From CAYYNP01 sp964472545 (GTDB lineage Bacteria; Planctomycetota; Planctomycetia; Pirellulales; Thermoguttaceae), in contig CAYYNP010000060.1 of assembly GCA_964472545.1 (NCBI GenBank), positions 1 through 37,889 of the forward strand: DNA of 37,889 nucleotides, written 5' to 3'. Shown here one piece after another: positions 8,007-15,895 of the stretch. How positions within the stretch are numbered: position 1 is the first letter of the stretch; the number at the start of each line of letters is the position of its first letter. The position numbers were made by a program, and so were the translations under genes. The notes beneath the pieces are model-generated. The model did no database searches and was not told the DNA's origin. It saw only the letters and a list, made by a program, of their open reading frames with translations.

Positions 8007-8581
8007 TGGCCGTTCCTTTCCCCTTGGCGGATCGATTGACGTAGCTTCTTCAGCCCTCGTTGCAGCAGACCCGCCACCGAGGCCTCGCTGCGGCCGAGCC
8101 GATGGCCGACTTCCCGGGTCGAGAGACCCTCGAGATGGAACAGTTCGATCGTACGCCGCTGATCGTCGGGCAGTTGCGACAAGGCATCGGCCAAATGCGC
8201 CAACTGGTCGTTGCGCTCGGCGTTTTGGCTGGGGGAAGGCGTCTCGGCCGCCAGCCACGCGTCCAATCGGACCGACGAGCGGTCGAGCGACGCCTGCAGC
8301 GAACGCTCCAGGCCGACGTCTCGTTTCTTGCGTCCGAACCGCCGGGCCACGTCGGCCAGGTTGTGGGCGAGGATCTTCCGCAGCCAGGCCGTCTTCTCGC
8401 CTTCGGTCGTTCCACAGAATTGCGCCCGATCGCGATACGCCTCCAGTAGCGTCTGCTGCACGATATCCGACGGGTCCATCTTGCCGCGCAGACGCTGGTC
8501 GAGTTGCAGTCGGGCCAGCAAGCGCAAATAGTCGCGATAGGGCTCCAAGTCGGCATCGTAGCCGTTCGCCTTCGGGACCAT
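8003..8581 (-). CDS. Planctomycete-type ECF sigma factor (first of the cluster)
   Basis: 192 aa, ATG at 8581 with AGGAG 6 nt upstream. The sequence LRGKMDPSDIVQQTLLEAY (about residues 31-50) is the region 2 signature of a planctomycete-enriched sigma group. AWLRKILAHNLADVARRF is region 2.4, and LPDDQRRTIELFHLEGLSTREVGHRLGRSEASVAGLLQRGLKKLRQ is region 4 with its helix-turn-helix. The gene begins one nucleotide after the TAG of the giant surface-protein gene, and its TGA overlaps the kinase ATG (ATGA), so translation of all three is probably coupled. No anti-sigma factor is visible next to it; the kinase takes the position where one would be expected. Confidence 0.93.
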   Translation of the reverse strand: MVPKANGYDADLEPYRDYLRLLARLQLDQRLRGKMDPSDIVQQTLLEAYRDRAQFCGTTEGEKTAWLRKILAHNLADVARRFGRKKRDVGLERSLQASLDRSSVRLDAWLAAETPSPSQNAERNDQLAHLADALSQLPDDQRRTIELFHLEGLSTREVGHRLGRSEASVAGLLQRGLKKLRQSIRQGERNGQ

Positions 8582-8582
8582 C

Positions 8583-11500
8583 CTAGGCTCCTATGCTGGA
8601 CGTGAGCAGGCTGCAAACCGAGCGGATCAACGCCGCCAACTCGGACAGCACGTGCTTCGGCGGCGCCGGCTCGGCTGGGCGGTTCGCGTCGTCGATCCGT
8701 GCGTCGGCCTCGACGGGCTTTGCCGGGGGCGCTTCGGCCGGCGCCGTTTCGTGCAACACGTCGTGCAGCACGTCGCCGGTGAAGACGTCGCCGGTGAGGA
8801 CGTCGTCGTACGCCGATACAATCCGCCGCGGCGGCACGGCCGGGACATCGGTCCCGCCGGTGTCGTCGGCAGCCGGAGTTCGCCCGTCGTGCGCCTCGCC
8901 GCCGTCTTCAACGAACCACTCTCCGTGCGGCGCCTCTCCGTGCGGCGCCGGTTCCCCCCGTGCGCCGCGGAAGTTGCGCATGCCGGGACCGAGCCTGCTG
9001 AATTCCAGAACGTCCAGTTTTCGGTCATTGTTCTTGTCGAAGAGCGTGAAGACTTCCCTCGCATCTCCCGGATCCTCTCCGCGGTCGCGCCACCAACGCA
9101 TGTACTCATCGTACGACCAGAAGCCGTCCTCGTTCTTGTCCCAACGGTCGAACTCCTGCCTGATCCCGGGCGGCGGCTCCTTCGGCGGTCTCTTGCCCTC
9201 AGAACCTCCAGCGCCTTTCGCCAACTCGGAAACCCCGAGCGACTCGGCCGCTTGCAGGGGATCGACCGCCAGGTGACTTCCAAAGCCGCTGCCGCCAAAC
9301 CAGTTCGGCGGCGGCGCCACGGCGGCGATACGGTAGGCGTCCGACACGCTGCCGTCCGCCGGCGGGGGTACAAACGAACCGACCGTGATCGAGAAGCTGT
9401 GCGTGCCCGCGCGAATCTGCCCGGTCACGTCCACCAGGTCGTTCCCCCCGTATCCGGCCAGGGCCCACCCGCCGCGGGCGTGTTCCGGAACCTCGGCGAC
9501 GTCGACCCGATACGTGCCGAACGCCTGGGGCGTGATCGGGATGATCACCACCTCGACGTTGCCGCCGACCACCACGGCGGCGTTGGGGATGTTGTTGATC
9601 AACTGGTTCAGCGACAGATCGTAGATCGCGTGGCGGCCGCCGGGATCGACCACGTCGAACTGCACCGGATCGAGGAAGATCGCCAACAGCGACGTCGCCC
9701 GTTGGCCCACGCCGCCCAAACCGGGCACTACCCGGTCCAGGATCTGGTCGAGGATCATGCCGGTTAGCGACGGATCGTCGCCGATCGTCGAGAGCGCCGC
9801 GTCGAGCAAGGCTCCGAGGTCGTTTTGAAGCTGGCTCAGAAACGGCGTGCCGGCCTCGAAGACGCCCAGATCGCCCAACGCGCCCGTCTGAAGCACCAGA
9901 TCGACGGCCTCGATTCGCGCGCCTTCGCCGACTTGCAGGCCGTCGGACGAGACCACCGGATGGCCGCTGAAGCCCGGCCGAGCGGTCAACAGATCCGCTT
10001 CCGCCTCATTGAACGGCGCCGCCCGAATCGCCGAGGAAAGTTCCACCACGTACGAACCGGCCCGTAGCGGGTCGGCAAACAGAAGGGTCACCGTCTGACG
10101 CACGGCCGTGGGATAGGTCAGGCCGCTGGAGATCTCCACGTTGGCACCCGGGTTGTAGACGATCGGCCGGTCGATCCCCACGCCCCCAATTGGCACCCGG
10201 CGATCGTCGGCCGTACCGAACAATCCGTCCGGGCCAACGTGCGTGACGTCATAATTTGCCGGGTCTTCCGCCGTGGCCGCGTCGAGCCGGTCGCCTTGCA
10301 GCGTGACCACCAGACTCGTGGTCGGTCCTCCGGGTCGGGCGCCGACGCCGGGCAAGAGCGACTGCGACTCCACCGCAACGACCTGCGGCAGCACGTCGAT
10401 GCAGAGAGTGTAGGCGCCCGAGCCTCGCGAGCCGTCCGGCCCCTCGACGCCGAAGACGTGCAACAGCAACTCTTCGCCCTGCGCCGCGCGAAGGCGGAAC
10501 CGCTCACCGGAGGCCAGTCGCGTGCCGGTCGAATCGAACACCTCCATCTGAAGTCCCGCACCTTGCATCGCGTCGAAGCTGCCGGAGAAGTCCAGAATCT
10601 CGTCGCCGGCACCGGCCACCGCTTCGGTAGGAACCGTCAGTCGAAAGTAGGCGTCTTCACACCCCGGCACAACGGTCCGCGCGGGGTCCAGCACGTGTAC
10701 CACGGTGCCCAAATCGCGGGCCGTTTCGGGCGTGTCGTTTCGGTCGATCGCCGGCGGCTCGCCGTAGATCATCAGCACGCCGCGCCGATCCAGCACGGCG
10801 ACGTCGGCTGCGCCGTCGCCGTTGACGTCGTCGACCTGCAGCCCGGTGGGGCCTTCCGCGTCGGCCAGGTGCAGCGGCGGCCCGAACATCACGTACTCAC
10901 CCGACGCGTCGACGTCGAAGACGCCCGGCAGCAGCACGACCTCCGGCGGCCCGATGGCCGGCGCGGCGCGAGGGATGCCGCTGGCCGCCACGATCAAGTC
11001 CGGCTTTCCGTCAGGCGGACCCAGCGCGGTCGATCCGTCGGGCAGCTCCAGTTGGCTGCCGAAATCGACGATCTGCGCATCGAACGGCTGCTGTCCGGCG
11101 AGGAAGTGATGCGGCGGCTGAAACGTGCCGTCGCCGTTGCCCGGAACTACCGAAACGCGGCCCGATTCGTCGGAACTGGCCACCACGGCGTCGAGATGGC
11201 CGTCGCCGTCGAGGTCCTCCAACTCCACGTTCGGCGCCTCTCGCAGTGCGTCGAAGATTCCTAGGAAGCGAAACGTCCCATCGCCGTTGCCCAGATAGAT
11301 GTTGATTCCTCGGTCAATGGCCCCGCTGAGAACCAGATCGGGCCGTCCGTCGCCGTTGAGTTCCGCGACGCGCATCCCGGCCAGGGAGAGCACGTTGGGG
11401 GTGGTGAAAGTCCGTTGCGGCCGAAAGGTCCCATCGCCGCGGCCGAGCAAGACGGCGACCGAGTTCGCCTCCTGAGCGGTCGGCGGCGAATCGATCGCGA

Positions 11501-14500
11501 CCAGATCGAACGTCCCGTCGCCGTCGAAGTCGGCAACGTCGATCGCGTAGGGAAACACGGCGGCGTCGAACCGGCGCTGCGGCTGAAAGGTGCCGTCGCC
11601 GCGGCCCAGCAGGACGGAGACGTCCGACGAATCGTAGTTGGTCACTGCCACGTCGGCGATTCCGTTGCCGTCGAAGTCGGCGATCGCGATGTCGCGGCGA
11701 TAGTTGGGCGTGCGACTTTCGCCGATCCGGCTGGGAGAGACGAACGCTCCGATGGCCGACTGCCGTGGCGACTGGAACGTCCCGTCGCCGTTGCCCAACA
11801 ACACGCTGATCGTGTCGGTCAGTCCGTTGGACACGACCAGATCGAGCCGTCCGTCGTTGTTCAACTCCCCCAGGGCCACTTCGGAGGGCCCGGCGCCGGC
11901 GGGAAAGAAGAGCGTCTCGCTGCCGGCCGTCGTCCACTGGTCGAAGTTGGTCACCTCAAGCGTGAAGTCGCCGCTGGAATCGTTCTCGCCGGTGACCATC
12001 ACCAGCAACTCGCCGCCCTGTTGGACCGGCAAGGCGGCCTGCTTGACCGCGCCGGGGCCGACCCGCTCGCTGCTGAACACCAACCGGTAATCGCCCGTCG
12101 TGCCGAAGCCCGCTCCCCCGCCGGGCACGAACGGATCTGCGGCGAAACCGCTCTGCCAGGCTACCACGGCCACGGTGTAGGTGTCGGCCGTTTCGGTCCG
12201 GAAGGCCAGTGACTCGCTGCCGTTGGGTCCGCCCGCATCGACCGCTGCGAGCCGTTCGCCGGCACCGCTGTACAAAGCGATCATGCTATCCAGCCCGCTG
12301 CCGCGCGGATCGACCGAAACGCGGATCAGGTGATCGGCACCCGCGTCAAAGCGGTAGTAGTCGAAGTCGCCGCTGGTTTCTCCGAAGTCTCCATCGCCGA
12401 TGTGGCCGTCGATCGTGACCGACGCCGGTCCGGAAAGGCCCGTGGGATTGGCGTCGGCGATCGAGTCGTTCGGTTCCGCCGACGCGGCCGTGAGCGACGG
12501 CGCCGGGGGCGGTGTACCGGTGGCCAGCGCGGCGAACGTCTCCGGATCGAGGACCTGCACGGAAAGGTCGCCCAGCACGTTGTCGCCTCCGGTAAGCTCG
12601 ATCTGGGCCGACCCGGACGCCGGTGTGGTCACCAGGAAGAGCGCTCCACCGCCGGCCGCCAACGTCCCGTCCACATTGGCAAACGCCCGCGAGCCTAGTT
12701 CCGCGGTGAGCGATTTCAGCCGCAACGTGTAAGACCCGGCGCCGGCCTCCTGCCCGGCGTCGGCGCCGAGCACGCGCACCAGGAACGTCTCGCCCGCGTG
12801 GCTAGGGACACGGACCCCATGTTCCACAACGGCTCCGGTTCGGTCGAGCACGTCGCTGCCGACGGCCAGCCGAGTGGTTGCGGTCGCGTCCCAGACCTCC
12901 AGCGACAGCGGCGTCGGGCCGTCGGGCACCGCCGCGGCAATCAACTGACCGTCGGCAACCGTTTCCAATCGAAACCAATCCTCGTCGCCGGGCACCACGG
13001 ACAGGTTCGGCAACCGGCGTTGTACCACGCGGCCGAGTTCGGTGGCCTCGCCGGCCGCTTCGTTGGGCTCGAAGCGGTCGTTCGGCGCCGCCGGGCTCGG
13101 GTCGACATCGAAGCGGGCGAAGAAGACGTCCTGGTTTCCGAATCGAGTATCGGTCCACGCGGCGTACCCGGTGTTGTCGGCCATCGCCAGGCCGATGAAA
13201 TCGCCCAGGTAGAAGTTCTCGCTTCCGGTCGGGTCGGTAAACGCTCCCGCGTCGGCGTTGAAGGAAACGTCGCTGATGCGGAAGTTCTCGCTGAACGTCC
13301 GCCCGCCGTCGGTGCTCACCGTACCGAAGACGTCCAGCAGGCCGCCGGCCGGGTCGCGCCGCGTGTCGTACCAGATCACCCCCAGGTTGCCTTGGGCGTC
13401 GATCGCCGGCCGCGACAACGCCTGGCCGGAGATCACCTCGTCCTCGGCGAAACCGGTGGCGGTCCGGCCCCGGTTGTCGTCGTTCAGCGGGCGCTGCTCC
13501 GACTGGATTTGCAGCGAGTAGAAGACGGTTTCCGCGTCGTTCTCGCCAGTGTTCTCCCCAGTGTTCTCACCGGCGTCGACCGAAAGTACACGCAGCAAAA
13601 AGACCTGCTCGGCCCCGGCGACGTGCAGCACTTCCAGCCCCACGAGGTTGCCGCTTGCGTCGAGAACTTCATCGCCGGTGGCCAACGGTGTGGTCCCCGT
13701 GGCGTCCCACAACTCGAGTTGCAGCGAGCCGGACGTAGCCGCGGCATCGCCGGCAAAGGCGACCGACGCGATCAGTTTGTCCGGGAAGACGGTTTCGACG
13801 CGAAACCAATCTTCGTCGCCCGGCGTAACGGCCAACTCCGGAAGCACGCGCTGTGGCACGCGCCCCAGATTCAACGCCGTGGCGGGCGTGTTGTTGACCT
13901 CGAACGGATCGACGGCCGAGCCGGGAGCCGGATTCGGGCCGATCTGGAAGTCCGTCCGCCAAGAGTCGCCGTAATCGGCCGAACGCGAGAAGTAGACGTC
14001 GGCCCCGTCGATCTGGTTTCCCAGCCGGTCCTCGATGCGAATCGGCTCGGCCACGTAGACGTGCCCCGGCCGGGCCGGATCGGCGACGATCGACCGCTGG
14101 GCGTGGGTGCGAAACCGCTGGCCGGGCAGGCCGTTGGAGTTGGCCAGCGGCTTGTACGGCCGGGAGGTCGCCGGCGAACCGAAGGGCAGCCCGCGCCCGG
14201 TGTCCTTCAACGGAACCGCAAAGCTCGCCCCGCCGTCGGCGGAGTGGTGGACGACGAAATCTCCGCCCCAGTACGAGGCCACGTAGACGTCACCTTCCGC
14301 CCCCACGGCGACGTGCGACTGGTCGACGAATCCCCAACCCGGCGGCGGGCCGATGCCCGTGTTGTCGGGAATCCCCGCACCTTCGTCCATGTGCGGCAGC
14401 ACGGTGACGGGCGTCGGCACGAATTCGCCGTCCTGCTCGACGCGGTCGCCGTTGGCGTCGTTCCATAGGTGGCGAGTCTGAAGCTGTGTCTGGAAGGTCA

Positions 14501-15314
14501 GCCCCCCGTCGCGGGAAACGGCCAACATGATATCGCTGCCGCCGTCGGCATACGGCTCGCCGGGGAACTGGCCCCCCGCGTAAAGCCGGGTCCAGACAAC
14601 GTAGAGGTCCCCGTATCGCGGATTGGGCCGTCCGTCGGGTAAGTGCGAGAACACGTCGATCGCCAGGTCCGGAATCACCTCGAACGGGACGTCCTCGCCC
14701 TGGTAGAGGTGAGAGACGACCGCCACCGGATCGCGCCACGTGTCGCCCCCGTCGTCGCTGCGGCAGACGAACACGCCGTTGTGGGCTTGCACGCCCGTGT
14801 AGCGGTCGCCCCAATCCCCGTTCGTCAGCGGCGGCTTATCGCCCAAGAAAGTGGCCGCCATAAAACTGACGTACGGGCGTCCTTGACCGTCGAACTGTAC
14901 GATCGGATTGGCGGCTCCTTCGTCAACACCTTCCGGCAGCGGAATCGAGGCCTGCTGCCAACTGTTGCCGCCGTCGCGCGATACCGACACGCCGATGCCG
15001 GCGTAGCCGGTCTCTACCAACGAGTAGTCCATGTAGGCAACGACCAGATGCTCCGCATCGAGCGGATCGACCGCAATCGACGGCATCTGCTGGACGCCCG
15101 GGTCGGCCGTAAGCTGGCGATTGTCGATCGGCGGCTCGATTGCTGAGGAGGTCTCGGCCGGTAGATTGCCCAGCGATTCCACCCGATCGACAAGTTCGGC
15201 GGCATTATCTGCTTGGAGACCGGAGAGCAGCAACCGACGTTCGAGGCGTTCCATGCCCGACAGGCGACCGGCTGCCGGTTTTCGGTGCGCGCGGTTGAGA
15301 CGTGTCCGAAGCAT
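8583..15314 (-). CDS. Giant LEPR-XLL surface protein with sialidase-like, PPC, VCBS and EF-hand domains
   Basis: 2243 aa. An in-frame GTG at 15320 exists, but the ATG at 15314 has GAGGA at an 8-nt spacing. MERLERRLLLSG (about 21-32) is the LEPR-XLL export signature. Six Asp-box motifs (SRDGGNSW, SDDGGDTW, SRDGGLTF, SADGGASF, SADYGDSW, STDGGRTF) between about residues 110 and 680 indicate a sialidase/BNR-type propeller. Several pre-peptidase-C-terminal-like units follow the pattern of GDEDWFR (about 470-575, 745-865, 945-1085, 1520-1640). FG-GAP/VCBS repeats with DFDGNGIADVAV and LLGNGDGTF fill about 1130-1510. Near the C-terminus are two EF-hand loops, DKNEDGFWSYDE and DKNNDRKLDVLE, then an Ala/Pro/Glu-rich tail. 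Probably secreted and surface-bound, calcium-stabilised. Catalytic sialidase activity cannot be confirmed. First gene of the sigma-kinase operon. Confidence 0.88.
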   Translation of the reverse strand: MLRTRLNRAHRKPAAGRLSGMERLERRLLLSGLQADNAAELVDRVESLGNLPAETSSAIEPPIDNRQLTADPGVQQMPSIAVDPLDAEHLVVAYMDYSLVETGYAGIGVSVSRDGGNSWQQASIPLPEGVDEGAANPIVQFDGQGRPYVSFMAATFLGDKPPLTNGDWGDRYTGVQAHNGVFVCRSDDGGDTWRDPVAVVSHLYQGEDVPFEVIPDLAIDVFSHLPDGRPNPRYGDLYVVWTRLYAGGQFPGEPYADGGSDIMLAVSRDGGLTFQTQLQTRHLWNDANGDRVEQDGEFVPTPVTVLPHMDEGAGIPDNTGIGPPPGWGFVDQSHVAVGAEGDVYVASYWGGDFVVHHSADGGASFAVPLKDTGRGLPFGSPATSRPYKPLANSNGLPGQRFRTHAQRSIVADPARPGHVYVAEPIRIEDRLGNQIDGADVYFSRSADYGDSWRTDFQIGPNPAPGSAVDPFEVNNTPATALNLGRVPQRVLPELAVTPGDEDWFRVETVFPDKLIASVAFAGDAAATSGSLQLELWDATGTTPLATGDEVLDASGNLVGLEVLHVAGAEQVFLLRVLSVDAGENTGENTGENDAETVFYSLQIQSEQRPLNDDNRGRTATGFAEDEVISGQALSRPAIDAQGNLGVIWYDTRRDPAGGLLDVFGTVSTDGGRTFSENFRISDVSFNADAGAFTDPTGSENFYLGDFIGLAMADNTGYAAWTDTRFGNQDVFFARFDVDPSPAAPNDRFEPNEAAGEATELGRVVQRRLPNLSVVPGDEDWFRLETVADGQLIAAAVPDGPTPLSLEVWDATATTRLAVGSDVLDRTGAVVEHGVRVPSHAGETFLVRVLGADAGQEAGAGSYTLRLKSLTAELGSRAFANVDGTLAAGGGALFLVTTPASGSAQIELTGGDNVLGDLSVQVLDPETFAALATGTPPPAPSLTAASAEPNDSIADANPTGLSGPASVTIDGHIGDGDFGETSGDFDYYRFDAGADHLIRVSVDPRGSGLDSMIALYSGAGERLAAVDAGGPNGSESLAFRTETADTYTVAVVAWQSGFAADPFVPGGGAGFGTTGDYRLVFSSERVGPGAVKQAALPVQQGGELLVMVTGENDSSGDFTLEVTNFDQWTTAGSETLFFPAGAGPSEVALGELNNDGRLDLVVSNGLTDTISVLLGNGDGTFQSPRQSAIGAFVSPSRIGESRTPNYRRDIAIADFDGNGIADVAVTNYDSSDVSVLLGRGDGTFQPQRRFDAAVFPYAIDVADFDGDGTFDLVAIDSPPTAQEANSVAVLLGRGDGTFRPQRTFTTPNVLSLAGMRVAELNGDGRPDLVLSGAIDRGINIYLGNGDGTFRFLGIFDALREAPNVELEDLDGDGHLDAVVASSDESGRVSVVPGNGDGTFQPPHHFLAGQQPFDAQIVDFGSQLELPDGSTALGPPDGKPDLIVAASGIPRAAPAIGPPEVVLLPGVFDVDASGEYVMFGPPLHLADAEGPTGLQVDDVNGDGAADVAVLDRRGVLMIYGEPPAIDRNDTPETARDLGTVVHVLDPARTVVPGCEDAYFRLTVPTEAVAGAGDEILDFSGSFDAMQGAGLQMEVFDSTGTRLASGERFRLRAAQGEELLLHVFGVEGPDGSRGSGAYTLCIDVLPQVVAVESQSLLPGVGARPGGPTTSLVVTLQGDRLDAATAEDPANYDVTHVGPDGLFGTADDRRVPIGGVGIDRPIVYNPGANVEISSGLTYPTAVRQTVTLLFADPLRAGSYVVELSSAIRAAPFNEAEADLLTARPGFSGHPVVSSDGLQVGEGARIEAVDLVLQTGALGDLGVFEAGTPFLSQLQNDLGALLDAALSTIGDDPSLTGMILDQILDRVVPGLGGVGQRATSLLAIFLDPVQFDVVDPGGRHAIYDLSLNQLINNIPNAAVVVGGNVEVVIIPITPQAFGTYRVDVAEVPEHARGGWALAGYGGNDLVDVTGQIRAGTHSFSITVGSFVPPPADGSVSDAYRIAAVAPPPNWFGGSGFGSHLAVDPLQAAESLGVSELAKGAGGSEGKRPPKEPPPGIRQEFDRWDKNEDGFWSYDEYMRWWRDRGEDPGDAREVFTLFDKNNDRKLDVLEFSRLGPGMRNFRGARGEPAPHGEAPHGEWFVEDGGEAHDGRTPAADDTGGTDVPAVPPRRIVSAYDDVLTGDVFTGDVLHDVLHETAPAEAPPAKPVEADARIDDANRPAEPAPPKHVLSELAALIRSVCSLLTSSIGA

Positions 15315-15519
15315 GGTCACAGTCCTCGTGCCGTCGGCACTTTCGGCAGTTCTACCGTCGCCCCGAGCCCCATAGAGACTCAGGCGTCACGAGCGGGCAA
15401 ACCGAGCGCAGATATCTGGCGTCTTCCGGAGTCTCCCCGGCGGTGAGTAGGACGTACGTCCGTAAAAGCCAACACAGAGAACGCGCACCGGCCCGGCCAG
15501 CGGCTGCCAATAGACTTCA

Positions 15520-15548
15520 TTTATAACTGCCAGAGGTTGTATTGTCAA
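15520..15548 (-). promoter_or_regulatory. Near-consensus sigma-70 promoter for the giant protein-sigma-kinase operon
   Basis: On the minus strand TTGACA (15543-15548), a spacer of exactly 17 nt, then TATAAA (15520-15525). The -35 box is perfect and the -10 box matches 5 of 6. It sits in an AT-rich patch unlike the surrounding GC-rich DNA. Transcription would start near 15513, giving a leader of about 200 nt before the ATG at 15314. It implies that the housekeeping polymerase can transcribe the operon. Confidence 0.7.
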
Positions 15549-15883
15549 TAGAAAGGTGATTAACATAGTAATCATTCAGTGGGGATTGCCCTTACAGGAA
15601 TTCAACTCGCCGCCGGGCAGGCATCGCCACGTTGCAGACGATTCTGGTAACGGCAGGTTATGTGCGTGCTCTAACCTGTTGTGCGTCAGCATGTTGCAGA
15701 GAATCTTCGAAATCTCGTGGAAGTCGCGCAACGCAACGCTTTTGCCTGCGTTTCACCCCCAGGCGCCAATAACCGGCCGGCGGTCGGCAGAAGATCGCGC
15801 TTTGGCCTCAGCCCCTTCAGCACGCGAACTATAGGCGGCCGGGCATCGACCGGCGAGGATTTTGCACCGTCATGCCCGCCGCC

Positions 15884-15891
15884 AAGGAGGT
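15884..15891 (+). promoter_or_regulatory. Ribosome binding site that fixes the GH18 gene start
   Basis: AAGGAGGT, a full anti-Shine-Dalgarno match, ends 4 nt before the ATG at 15896. An earlier in-frame ATG at 15872 has no such site and would place this motif inside the coding sequence, so the shorter start is chosen. Confidence 0.85.
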
Positions 15892-15895
15892 CCCG

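Larger units (their letters stand above)
15315..15895. other. Divergent intergenic region with promoters and long leaders
   Basis: No gene is supported in these 581 bases between the two giant divergent genes. It holds an AT-rich patch (about 15500-15600) containing a near-consensus promoter for the minus strand, a predicted 5' leader of roughly 200 nt in front of the minus-strand gene, and the ribosome site of the plus-strand gene. The plus-strand promoter could not be pinned down: TTGTCA at 15542 has no good partner at the right distance. The rest shows no structure I can name. Confidence 0.7.

Noticed and set aside
8007..8258. N-terminal extension of the kinase to 8258
   Set aside because: It would overlap the sigma gene by 250 bp, is Arg/Pro/Ser-rich shadow sequence, and ignores the ATGA junction with a proper ribosome site.
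12798..14468. Plus-strand reading frame of about 556 codons opposite the giant surface protein
   Set aside because: No ribosome site, no recognisable motif, and fully antisense to clear PPC and Asp-box coding sequence. Treated as a GC-driven shadow.
15542..15570. Plus-strand promoter for the GH18 gene (TTGTCA ...)
   Set aside because: No acceptable -10 box at 16-18 nt; the sequence largely overlaps the much better minus-strand promoter.
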